A DNA stretch of 64,000 nt, from the NCBI GenBank assembly GCA_003996215.1, contig QJPP01001625.1:186001-250000 (forward strand). The letters are read 5' to 3'. This DNA is from Jaltomata sinuosa (taxonomy: Eukaryota; Streptophyta; Magnoliopsida; Solanales; Solanaceae). The notes below the pieces were generated by a model. The model had not been told where the DNA came from. It saw only the letters and a program-made list of their open reading frames with translations, and did not search any database. The translations under genes and the position numbers were made by a program. Shown piece after piece: positions 54,501-64,000 of this stretch (the first letter of the stretch is position 1; each line of letters opens with the position of its first letter).

Positions 54501-55643
54501 GAAAGAGGGGGTTTATATAGGAGATTTTTTGGGTGAAATGGGGGGGAGGGGAAACAGATGGGTTTTTTGGGAATTTAGCTTGAGGAATTTCAAATTACTA
54601 TGCTAGCTCTAGCAAGATTGAGCCACGTATGTACTGTAGTAGTACGAATTTGAGGAGATTTCACCACGATTTTGGATAGAAACATTGAGAGGAGCCAGAT
54701 GTCCACTCCTAGAACCTTCTTGGTTCTTGCTAGCTTGATTTTGATGGAGACGATGGGAAATTGGATGGTGTTTGGGAACGTTAAGGGGTTTGGGCATTGT
54801 TTGTTGTTGTTGCTGTCATTTGTTGCTGTTGACGAGTAGTGGCACTAGGATTTTGTTAGAGAGAAGTGAAGAAGATGAAGTACAGGGGTGTGTACGAGGC
54901 GCGTCTATGGTGAGGTGCTGTCTTTTCTGGGAATAGAGAGAGAGTGAGGAGCGTGAGGGTTTTTTTGGGAGAAAAATAGGAGCGTGTTTGTGAGTTGTGT
55001 GGATATATGTTGTTGATGGGTATAAAAAGGGAAAATGGGCTCGGGTTTTGGGCTAACATGGAGTGGGTTGGGAGAAAAGAGGAATGGGTCGGCGGGTCAG
55101 GTATGGGAGTTATAAGAGTGGTTTAGAATATGGCCACATTTGTAAAATGTAGCCATTTAAGTTGAAGGAATAACCAAATCAGGAGTAATTAGATGCAATT
55201 CGACTAGGATTTAAATGATTGTACGAATTTAGGTTATAAAAGAAATAAAGATGAATAAATTAAGAATAACCTTGAGCTTTAATAAATTAAAATAATTCAA
55301 AATAATTATTGTATTTAATGCGTAATTACCTCATTTACAATTATGAAATTAATTTATTCAATTAATCTCTCATTTAAATTAATTTTGAGGAAAATCAAAC
55401 GCTTAATTTCTAAAAGGATTTTCTTATGAGATTAAACTATAAAATAGCTCTTTAAGTAAACTTATATAAATTCCACGTAATTAAACATGAAAGATATAAA
55501 TTATTACTCAGAACTATTATAAAGCTTATTTGAAAAAAAATATTTTATCCCTTTTTACAAAATAATTATTTTGAAAATTGTTTGGAATTCAAAAAGACTC
55601 AAGATTAATTTGTAATGTGGAGAGTAAAAATTGAGTGTCAACA
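51504..55643 (-). repeat. 3' LTR of the Ogre/Tat-type element (4.1 kb)
   Basis: On the minus strand it starts TGTTGACACTCAATTTT and ends CCCATAAAACA. Its left end (51504-51880) and the stretch 53766-54300 match the 5' LTR part at 63069-64000. No convincing gene is found inside; the short frames lack recognisable domains. At 52220-52384 five short perfect inverted repeats are packed into 165 bp. A C-rich LTR part near 54500-55060 flips between G- and T-rich text. Confidence 0.88.
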
Positions 55644-57129
55644 GTTGCCCATCCCTTGTGATAGGGTGAGTGTAATGAACCCTGGGCAAAGGGAATTGAC
55701 GTTCCCAATTTTATCCGACCACAGTTTTATCTCTGGGAAGCAGTTGGTTCTAGCACAAATTTCAAGGAATCATGGTCGAACTCTGGTATTGAGTTTCCTA
55801 CATATCTCAGGTTACATGAGAACTCAGGCCTCTTGTAGTTCAAGACGCTTGATTTTACGCATAATTTTCAAGGAATTCTAAACTATCCCAGTTTCAGAGT
55901 ACGGAGAGACCGGAAAGCTGGGGAGTAAGAGGATTGGGGGGAGTTAGGAATGCAGTCGAGTTTTCAACATAGAGCCCTCCTACATATCCCAGAACTCTGG
56001 AAATCAGACTGCTTGTATTTCGACTCAATCGGGGGAAAAAGTATTTTTTATGTTAAGATAACTTTTGGCTCGAGATTAGTGACAAATTAGTTGAGCTATA
56101 TAAAAGAGGCTTGTAAGCTCTCAACTATGAATGTGGAGATCTTCAAGCCTATATGTAAGATTTTACCTTGACATAATTTCCAAAGCTCGAGGTGTATCGT
56201 CACCCAAATTTGAAAAGAAGGAATATTGCTTCAAGCGTGAGTTTATAAAATACCCTGGATGCGAAACTAAGACCCAAAGATAGGAAATACCCACATGCCT
56301 TCTAACAGGGGTGTGGTTTGATGGCGGTGGTAGTTGTTCCTCAGCTTGAATCCAAAGAGTCTGGTCCCTCTTCGGACTATGTCCCAGTTTGCTGCTAAGA
56401 AAAAGTTCCATGTTGTGATGCGTCCTTTTTGGTGTAGTCCGCAACTGTGGTTTTGCTTTGAGAATTTCATCCTTCTCAGATTCTCTCGACAACATCTCAA
56501 AACAAAATTGTTAGTAGTAACATAATTCCACTTGAAGAGGTAGTTTCTTTGCCATACCTCATCCTTGGATTATGTCTGAATCTTAGGTTGTGACATCTTT
56601 TTGATGTGTTTTATACCTGTTGTTCTGGTTCGAGATTTTCATCCTCTTGGATTTTCTCGGCAATATCTTGAAACAAAATGTTAGTAGTAAAGTGATTCAA
56701 CAGAGAAAGATAGCTTTGTACCTTATTTTCGCGTTTGTTTCTTTTGAAGCGTATGTCGTCCTTTCCTATCTCTGTCTTAGGAAATAGCAATTTCTGTGAT
56801 GATTAAACATGATAGACTTCTTGTCTGTTGGATAGGATTATCTAGTGCGCATTCCCGTTGTTAAGACTTAAACACTTTGCACATTCCCATTATTGCGGCT
56901 TAGAAGTGTTAGATTTAGGAATTCCCGTTGCTGCGACTTGAACACCTTGCGCATTCTCTTGCTGTGTCTTAGAAGTGTTAGATTATCCTACTCTATGGCG
57001 GTTGAATTTTTTTATCTTTGAATATGATGACTTCCGTAGTCGTTGTGATGGTGACGGTCCTCATGACCGTTTGCGGCATTCTTTTAAATGTGATAGCCTT
57101 CTTGGCTATTGGCAATAATCTTTGCATAT

Positions 57130-57720
57130 GCCTTCGGAATAAGTCTTGTGCATCATCCGCACTGACGCGACTAACAGATATTCCCTGAATTGTCAGGCCT
57201 TGGGTGATCTAGCACATCATACAACTTTGGATAGAGGCGGCTTATAGATGCCTTTAATTCATCAACTTCGAGTAATCTTGCACATCATCCAACTTTGGAT
57301 AGAGGCGGCTTACAAGTGTCCTTCGAATTGCCAGTTTTTTGGGTAATCCTGTACTTTTATCCAATCTTGGATGTAAAGCGACTTACAGATTTCCCTTGAA
57401 TTACTAGCCTTTGGGTAGCCCTACACAATATCAACGTGGATATGTCGTGGCTTATAGATAACCCTTGGACTATCTATTTTTGGTAGTCTTGCACTTGTAT
57501 CAAATTTTAGATATTATTGCGACTTACGCATTACCCTTGAACTGTTAATCTTCAGGAGATCTTGCACACTATCCAGTTTCAGATATCATTGCATCTTATA
57601 GATAACCCTTAGTCTATCAAGTTTTGGGCAATCTTGCACACTATCCGGTTTCAGATATCGCTGTGACTTATAGACGACCTTTGGCCTTCCAACTTTGGGA
57701 AATCTGGTTCGTCGTCTGAT
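57130..57720. repeat. Degenerate ~85-bp tandem array
   Basis: Recurring blocks read AATCTTGCACATCATCCAAC, then TTGGATA, GGCTTATAGAT and CCCTTGAACT-like text, at roughly 75-100 bp spacing, about seven copies with strong divergence. It is the oldest-looking array of the region. Confidence 0.7.
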
Positions 57721-57869
57721 TTGGATGGCGTCGTACAAACGTCCATCGGACTATGTGCTTTCAACTTCGACGGCGAGTGGTATTTTATTACCAGAGGTGA
57801 CAAGGCCTTTGCCACGCGATCGAATATAGTTGCATCTTCTGGCGATCGATGCTTTCGAATAAGAGTGCA

Positions 57870-58460
57870 TAAATATCCTCAGCGTCAGACTCCATCGTCC
57901 TATGCAATATCGAATATAAATATGCTGAATGCATGACTTGGCATAATAGAGGAGCAAATATACCCTTAACATCAGACTCCTCCATCTTACGCGATATCGG
58001 ATATAAATAGGCTGAATGCCAGACTTGGCATGATAATAATAATATCCTCAACAGTAGACTATGTTGTCTTATGTGATATCGGATATAAATATGCCAGGCT
58101 TGGCATAATAACAAGGAAGCAAATACATCATCAATGTTGGACTTCTCCGTCTTACGCAATATCAGATATAAATATGTTGAATGCTAGACTAGGCATAATA
58201 AATGAAGCAAATATACCCTCAATGTCAGACTCCTCCATCTCACGCGATATCGGGTATAAATATGTTGAATGCCAGACTTGGCATAATAAATAATAACAAT
58301 ATCCTCAACGTCAGACTCCGTTGTCTCACAAGATATCAAATAAAAGAATGCTGAATGCCAGATTTGGCATAATGAATGATAATGATAATGATGATAATGA
58401 TATCCTCAATGTTTGACTCCACTGTCTCACGCGATCTCAGATATAAGCATGCTCAGGGTC
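57870..58460. repeat. ~90-bp tandem array with GATATCGGATATAAATATG
   Basis: About seven copies of a unit with ATCCTCAACGTCAGACTCC, a CTCACGCGATATCGGATATAAAT-like segment and GAATGCCAGACTTGGCATAA. The last part forms an inverted repeat (TGCCAGACTTGGCA). Unit length varies through ATAATA insertions. Confidence 0.8.
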
Positions 58461-58592
58461 GATGCTGTGATACAAGTTCAACTTAGAGATGCCTATGAAT
58501 GTAATCCTCTTTGAAACCGGCCGGTAGAGGGACTTAATACTCGCAACGAATGTGTATCTGCGGTATTGAATGATAATGTGGATAATCATGCA

Positions 58593-58944
58593 ATGGTCCT
58601 CATGACATGGTACTCATGACATGCAAATATAATGGCCCTCACGGCATGGTCCTCGCGACATGCAAATATAATGGCCCTCGTGCCATGGTCCTCGCGATAT
58701 GCAAACATGATGGCCCTCGTGGTATGGTCCTCGCGACATGAAAATATGATGGCCCTCGTGGCATGGTCCTCACGACATGCAAATATAATGTCCCTCGTGG
58801 CATGGTCCTCGCGACATGCAAATATGATGGCCCTTGTGGCATGGTCCTCGCGATATGCAAATATAATGGCCTCTGTGTCATGGTCCTCACGACATGCAAA
58901 TGTGATGGCCCTCGTGGCATGGTCCTCGTGACATGCAAATATGA
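58593..58944. repeat. 39-bp tandem array, about nine copies
   Basis: The unit contains ATGGCCCTCGTGGCATGG followed by TCCTCGCGACATGCAAAT. Starts at 58631, 58670 and 58710 show the 39-40 bp period. Because the unit is near a multiple of three, several frames on both strands stay open across the array; these are not genes. The array is homogeneous and so recently expanded. Confidence 0.93.
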
Positions 58945-59700
58945 TGATGATGTGGATGATCATGTAATGACATGCGTAGCAGTTGCAGAAAATATCACCT
59001 TGGATTTTTTATGTTGTCCTGTTGACTACCTCGTGTGTACCTGTGCTCACGGCAAATAGTTAGTAGACACAACATCGCTTTTACTAGCGACCACAGTCAA
59101 AATTGAAAAACTTGAAAGACAACATCTATGAAACTAATCAAAACAACTTTATTTCAAATGCGAAGGAAATGGTCGTGCCCATTTCTGGGTATAGCCATAA
59201 AAACCATTTTTGAACATTATATGTTCGTGGTGATTTTTGACTTGCTGAGGATTGGAGGAGAACATCGTCGATCTCTCAGTTGATGTCCCAATTTGAGGTT
59301 GACCAAAATGTCCTGATATACTTGGGGACTTGAGGATGTTGTCGATCTCTCTTTACTTAGTAGCTCTTGCGAACTACAAGGAGATTCGCCCGTTCTAGGA
59401 GTTTTGCTTCTTTTGTATTCTTCCCGCTATTTTGGACTTGAGACTTTGTGGGGGTTACGAGATTCTTTCTCGATATTTATTTTGGTCGCTATTCGGCACA
59501 TTCTGTATTCCAATTTGTTGGAGACGATCTTCGCCTTTTGAATTTTCGAGATTCCTTTCTCAAAAAATTTGCCCCAGTTTCTATTTCCTAGGTGATATGA
59601 CCGAGCCATTGTAGTGCCTACGTATCCGATTGAGGCAGGAATTAGGTCAGACGTAGTTCCCACACTTAAAGTGAGAGAATATTGGAAATTAATAAAGGAA

Positions 59701-59965
59701 TGACCGAAGCCGACACAGGCCGCACGTATCTCATTCTTGAGAATTCAGGTCGAACGTAGTTCAAGATAGGAAGGGGAAAGATAGATTTTTCTAAGGGGTT
59801 GACCGAAGCCGACACAGGCGGCCTACGTATCTCATTCTTGAGAATTCAGGTCGAACGTAGTTCAAGTTAGGAAGGGGAATGATAGATTTTGCTAAGGGGT
59901 TGATCGAAGCCGACACAGGCCGCCTACGTATCTCATTCTTGAGAATTCAGGTCAAACGTAGTTCG
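59701..59965. repeat. ~100-bp tandem array, about 2.6 copies
   Basis: The unit begins TGACCGAAGCCGACACAGGC at 59701, 59800 and 59901 and includes CCTACGTATCTCATTCTTGA and GTCGAACGTAGTTCAAG. Diverged single copies of CCTACGTATC...GTAGTTC occur at 59612-59665 and of CCTACATATC at 55795 and 55965, so the unit arose from a motif already scattered in the element. Confidence 0.88.
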
Positions 59966-60000
59966 TAATAAGAGGATAAGGAATTTTGAGCTATTACAAA

Positions 60001-60649
60001 GCATAATAGTGACTACAAAGCATAATAGCATCCCAGATTGACCACCTCAAATCTTTTAGGTGGGGTCTTTTCTAGTCTTCGAAGTTCTTAGATTTCTTGG
60101 TCGTTCGTTCAAGGGCCATGATATCTTCAACATACTCCTCGAAATCATCATCATCTAGCTGGGTTTGTTAGTTAAGCTCTTGACATGACATGATAGTGGC
60201 AGGTTTTAACTTATTATTATCGAAACTAAAACAAAATGGGTTAGACAATAACAAGTAAACACAAATAATTTTGAACAGTAAATATTTTCGACATAAGGAG
60301 GCTTTCATTGAAATTCTAAAAACTATGGGTATAACCCACACGAATGTAGGTTCATGCCTTTGGAAAAGCAGTAAATAGTACAAGGAATATTAAAACATAA
60401 AGGGGGGGTCGCGGAGCCTCGTCCGGACCATCACTGATTTTTTATAAAACAGAGTCTTTGTCTACCCAACCGAGTGGAGAATCACGAGGGAAGTTGCGAC
60501 CCAACTCTACAACTTTTGCCAGGCTCGGCGTCCCTAATCATGGATGCTTTAGGGACTTCTTTTAGTATAGAATCACATTCTTTGAATAGGTCTCCTATTC
60601 CATCCCCTAGATTGTCACTTGTAGGGAAAGACTGGGATAGATGAGTCAA
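60001..60649 (-). other. Acidic linker region, decayed
   Basis: Minus-strand text near 60100-60170 reads QLDDDDFEEYVEDIMALER, like the acidic linker after gag in Tat elements. Around 60480-60640 SQSFPTSDNLGDGIGDLF-like text continues in a stop-containing frame. No protease or RT motif follows. A minus-strand 71-codon frame (60168-60383) has no recognised domain. Confidence 0.45.
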
Positions 60650-61613
60650 AGGTCTTGGCAATTATCGATCATACTCTTTGTTGAGAATGGTTCTGGCATA
60701 CCATTCATCATCAGTTTCGTCTATACTGATGACCACCCCTCCAGGCTTTGGTGAAGGATTGATACTAGGGAGGTTGTTTGGAGAATGATGACTTTTTGAT
60801 CGATTTGGTATTGAATTTCGTGCTTCAGATTGAGGCAATCTTCAATGGTATGTACAACACTTCCTGAATGGTATGCGCAATGTTGATCAGGTTTGAAGAA
60901 TTTAGACGCTGGATTAGCAGGTTTTGGTTCAATAGTTTGAATTAGTCCAGCTGCTTTTAGTCTCTCAATGAGTTGAGTTCGACGTTCAGCTAATGGAGTA
61001 AAGACTCGGGGAGGTCTTTTCTTATGATTTGGAGGAGATTTTTTATTTTGATATGTCGGGGTAGCTACTTTATGGTATGTTTGTGGATTGAAGAGAAAGA
61101 AATTGGTGCTTGAAAGTTTTGATATGTTTGTGGAGGCGGTTGATATTTTGGAGGTGTAGCTTGGTACTTTGGGGATGGAGTTTGATATTTAGCTCGGGCA
61201 TAAAAGATGGGATATGGATTTTGTGAGATTAAAGGGTAGACTTTTGGTGGCAAAGGCTTTATTGAGCCGTATTTGAGAGACTTTTCTGTGCTCCATGTAT
61301 TGTTGGAAGAGTGTTCAAGTGCTTCCGTATTCAAGGGAGGGACATGAAGTAGAGACCTTCCTTCACTTGGGGTGGGTAATTTTGCATGGATGATCAAATT
61401 AATCAGACTTCTTTTCTCTCTCATCTCATTTCTCATCTTACCAACTTGTTGCGCCATTAGCGCAATCAACTTACTTTGCTTAGATAAGAGAGTAGTCATT
61501 CTAGTTAAAGCGATGTTCTCAGTATCCTCAGTCATTATTGCTTTCCCTAAGTTACGATCACGGGTGGAAATCTTTCTTTCTCTTGATTTTGTGATGTAAG
61601 AGGATTCTGCCAT
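60650..61613 (-). pseudogene. Ogre/Tat gag remnant lacking the capsid core
   Basis: The open part 61065-61613 (182 codons) starts MAESSYITKSRERK, is coiled in its first 75 residues and ends in a Pro/Tyr-rich stretch (KYQATPPKYQPPPQTYQNFQ). A frameshift near 61070 leads to PLAERRTQLIERLKAAGLIQ, then FFKPDQHCAYHSGSVVHT...DC, the Cys/His motif typical of Tat gag, and DCLNLKHEIQ. The usual capsid domain between coil and Pro-rich part is missing, so even gag is internally deleted. Text like KPGGVVISIDETDDEWYA follows to about 60690. Confidence 0.75.
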
Positions 61614-63046
61614 CTTTTCTCAACATAAATCAGTTTCTTTACCTATTGAAGAAAAATAACTCAAAGGCCGATATGTTAGATCTTGTTAGTGATAATTAAT
61701 ACAAGATACTAACAGAAAATAAACACATAAGAACTGCACTAAACACATAAAGTTGCTTTTCGTCAAGGCAAATTGATCCACGGGTAATTATTGGCTCGAG
61801 GGTTCTATGGACAAGAATTTTCCCATTGATTTTGGATAAGTAGATTCTATCAGGAAAGTTGACCTGTAGAGTCTTTGTTTTCTAGACTTTGACCTGTAGC
61901 TCCTGATGTGTTTTTCTGAATTTTTGGCATCTCCATCAATAGTGGGGAAATAGAAATTTCTTAAGGATAGAGGTCGGGCCTCTAACAAAAATATAGTTCA
62001 AATATTGTAAGTTCATTTTCTGAACAAGACTTAAAAGAGTTTTAATAAGTCTTTGGATTTGAAGAACTCCAAGAGCGATTTTGGTCGGACTTTGTGTAGT
62101 GGGCTTATATTTCTGCCTATGGTGTTCTAAAAATTTGTTGAGAGTGGACCAATTTATCCTTGATTTGAGCAACACACGTAAGCACGTAAGACATTTATAT
62201 CACAAAACAGTTCATAGCGCGTCCTATACAAATATGTGACCTTTTTATGCCAAAAGTAGGCCTAACGAATTGAAGGATATGTGTGTTATTTGTAAACGTT
62301 CTATTGCCCCAAAAAATATAATATATACAAATTGATTGCATTAAACAGGGATACGAAATAAGGGGAAAGGAAGTATAAATGAATATCAGTCCCATGCAGG
62401 GGTACATTCCTAAACTAGGCATCCGTGAATTCATCATTCTAGAACTTCTTGCAAATCCCGAACACCTTTCGGATGAAGATCTTCTTAGATTGCGATAAGA
62501 GAAACCACCTAAATAATTTCCAACCCTGAGGAACAATGGTTCATACAATCCGACATCACATCTTTCAATTAAACAAATAAGGGATGATCATCTTTTATTG
62601 ACTCGTGGCCGATAGACGCAAGGTGGACTTTTCTACTAGGCTCAATACCCCTTAGGTATTGGGTCATCCTAGGTCAATGCCTAAAATAGGTTTTGGTTTA
62701 GCTCTACGTTAGGTGTCTAGAGTGGGTTTGTTTCGAAATAGACCGGGTCCCAAGTGGACAACTTGGGTTGATAATACGATAGCCATTGGACGCATGATGT
62801 ACCCGTAAACTATCGCATTCTCGAGAATGTGTTATTTGTGGCGGGAGGCCATGGAAACATGAACCTACCTAAACATAAATAAAATTGTATGCCATATGGC
62901 AGAATATGCTATGATATACAATGTCAATATATTTTGCGATAAAATAAAGAAGTATGGAAAGCAATAAAGATTACTAATTATTACAATATGAACAGTTAGT
63001 CAAATAGGTTAGTTGCAAACAATAAAGTTAGAACCTAGTTAAATTA
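61614..63046 (-). other. 5' leader of the Ogre/Tat element
   Basis: No recognised gene. Minus-strand frames at 61788-61988, 61936-62175 and 62195-62548 (up to 117 codons) overlap and lack known domains. Ogre/Tat elements commonly have long leaders, sometimes with an extra ORF1, so a decayed ORF1 is possible. Features seen are a palindromic CCAAGTGGACAACTTGG (about 62751-62767) and TTCTCGAGAA (62818-62827). Confidence 0.5.
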
Positions 63047-63064
63047 TCCCCAGCAGAGTCGCCA
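63047..63064 (-). other. tRNA-Arg-type primer-binding site
   Basis: The minus-strand text is TGGCGACTCTGCTGGGGA, the primer site type used by Ogre/Tat elements (tRNA-Arg). It lies four bases inside the LTR end at 63069 and sets the element's direction. Confidence 0.88.
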
Positions 63065-63068
63065 TTTC

Positions 63069-64000
63069 TGTTTTATGGGAAAAATGACTTATATTGAAAA
63101 TCATTTCAAAAATCTAAGTTAAAAGTTTCAAAACGTTTCCAATTTAAAAGAAGAGTCTCCACTTAGTTTTATAAAGGTAAAACCAAGAAAAACTTATAAA
63201 ATTTCTAAAGTTAAAAACAGATATAAATTTAAAAATCAGAGATTAGGGGTAAGAGGCTCCTATTAATATCCCGAGAAGGTTTTGAAGGCACTCGAGATAT
63301 CCGCTAACTCGCGGTTATCCGGACTTGTTTAAAAATAACTTATTTTGACTAACTTTTTTTTAAAGATCTTGTATTTGAAACATCTTGTTTTTAATTTGAT
63401 TTAGGAAAACATAGCAAATATAACTTAATGAGAATATAACTTAACTTATTACGTGTTTGTTTCAAATAGAAGAAGAAGCTATTATAAAGCTCAATTTCAC
63501 CTCTTCGCCCTGATTTTCAAGTAGATACCTAGAGAATAGCTTCATCCCCTCTTTGACGGGTTATAGGTGTCATGAGTCAAGAAGAATCCTTAGCTCAAAA
63601 ATAAATTCGAATCACACTATTTGGAAAAATACGACCGATTTTGACTGCTACAAACACGTAATTAAATGGCTTTAAGCAAAAGAGAATGCTCATATAGACA
63701 CACAATAGCCGTAAGACAGTAAGCACAATGAAGAACTTCGAAAATCACTACATGTTGGAAAACAAATTCAACCCAAGCCAACAACAATCTATATTGATTC
63801 GCAAAGCTTTATCGTCATCAAACACACATTTTCATACGAGACCGACCCCAAACAAATCACGAAATCCCTAATAGAAATAAAATCTCACACCACAACAACA
63901 TGAAAATCTCAAACAAGACAAGTTTGAAACCAACCAACATCTTACTATTTCCAACAGAAAAAGATGAAAGAAACAGAGGGAAATGGAGTGAGTTATTACC
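63069..64000 (-). repeat. 5' LTR of the Ogre/Tat element, partial, internally deleted
   Basis: 63069-63433 matches 51504-51880, and 63471-64000 matches 53766-54300. About 1.9 kb present in the 3' LTR is missing and replaced by about 37 bp (63434-63470) that begins by repeating AATATAACTTAA from the preceding bases. The LTR continues beyond the window. Confidence 0.85.

Larger units (their letters stand above)
55644..60000 (-). other. 3' region of the Ogre/Tat element, made of tandem arrays
   Basis: No pol text is found. Successive arrays, in plus coordinates: about 56430-56710 (two copies near 190 bp with AACAAAAT..TTAGTAGTAA), 56860-56990 (about 60 bp, GCGCATTCCCGTTG-like), 57130-57720 (about 85 bp, several copies with CTTGCAC..ATCCA), 57870-58460 (about 90 bp with GATATCGGATATAAATATG), 58593-58944 (39 bp) and 59701-59965 (100 bp). 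Several unrelated short-period arrays in this position are known for Ogre/Tat elements. Confidence 0.75.
51504..64000 (-). mobile_element. Ogre/Tat-type element without visible pol
   Basis: On the minus strand: 5' LTR (from beyond 64000 to 63069), tRNA-Arg-type PBS (63047-63064), leader, gag remnant (about 60650-61613), an acidic linker, then a 4.4-kb 3' region full of tandem arrays, and 3' LTR (55643-51504, 4140 bp). LTR length, PBS type and a repeat-rich 3' region fit Ogre/Tat elements. No RT or integrase motif is seen between gag and the 3' LTR, so this is a non-autonomous or deleted copy. Its insertion point is the leader of an Athila fragment. Confidence 0.85.

Noticed and set aside
58593..58944. 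Possible CRISPR-like repeat array
   Set aside because: The repeats are directly adjacent with no unique spacers, in a plant retrotransposon 3' region; it is an ordinary tandem repeat.
58586..59059. Overlapping open frames of 98-125 codons on both strands
   Set aside because: They arise because the 39-bp tandem unit is a multiple of three and stop-free in several frames; the predicted peptides are simple repeats with no gene context.
62195..62548. 117-codon minus-strand ORF in the Ogre/Tat leader as a gene
   Set aside because: No known domain and overlapping alternatives; at best a decayed ORF1, so it is described with the leader only.

Overview
The window looks like plant nuclear heterochromatin made almost entirely of nested LTR retrotransposons. 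No single-copy host gene, rRNA, tRNA or CRISPR array is visible. Ty3/gypsy Athila-type elements dominate: their primer-binding sites (PBS) match plant tRNA-Asp, their LTRs are about 1.3-1.5 kb, and they carry a third ORF with a putative plant transposon protein (Transposase_32-like) core. Together with Tekay-type chromoviruses and an Ogre/Tat-type element with a tRNA-Arg PBS, this suggests a Solanaceae-like dicot genome; that assignment is inference.

Layout. 1-1015: start of an Athila-type LTR (-). 1016-~9590: decayed Athila element (-) with gag, protease, RT, RNase H and integrase pseudogenes, interrupted by a + strand solo LTR (5483-6898). ~9590-10010: unassigned. 10011-16272: Tekay-type chromovirus (-) that lost protease and most of RT. 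16272-28911: gag-protease remnant of a second chromovirus (+), split by a pol-less Athila element (17342-27303, TSD AGTAC) and by a GC-richer, organelle-like insert (~27330-28186). 28912-~42318: nearly complete but dead Athila element (+), its gag split by a solo LTR (31339-33397, TSD ACTTT). 42319-42549 plus 50045-50335: part of another Athila LTR, split by a young Athila derivative (42550-50039, TSD GTAGA, two 1331-bp LTRs) that has no gag or pol but keeps an intact ORF3. ~50360-51503: integrase tail and leader of another Athila copy. 51504-64000: Ogre/Tat-type element (-) with a 4.1-kb LTR, a tandem-repeat-rich 3' region, a gag remnant and no visible pol.

The most interesting signal is not a protein. 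Just after integrase, several diverged Athila copies carry a two-hairpin module: a stem that changes by compensatory substitutions around a nearly constant 12-nt loop (GAAGTCTGAGTA-like), then GTTAAATCAGGCGCT, then a second stem. The same loop, again flanked by pairing arms, recurs in the predicted intron before ORF3. Each element also has its own quasi-palindromic sequence signature, present at homologous places: in the LTR upstream of a TATA box, just after integrase, and just before ORF3. This suggests an RNA element and an internal promoter-plus-intron unit for ORF3, both retained when gag and/or pol are lost. All coordinates and alignments were read by eye; no search or folding was run.
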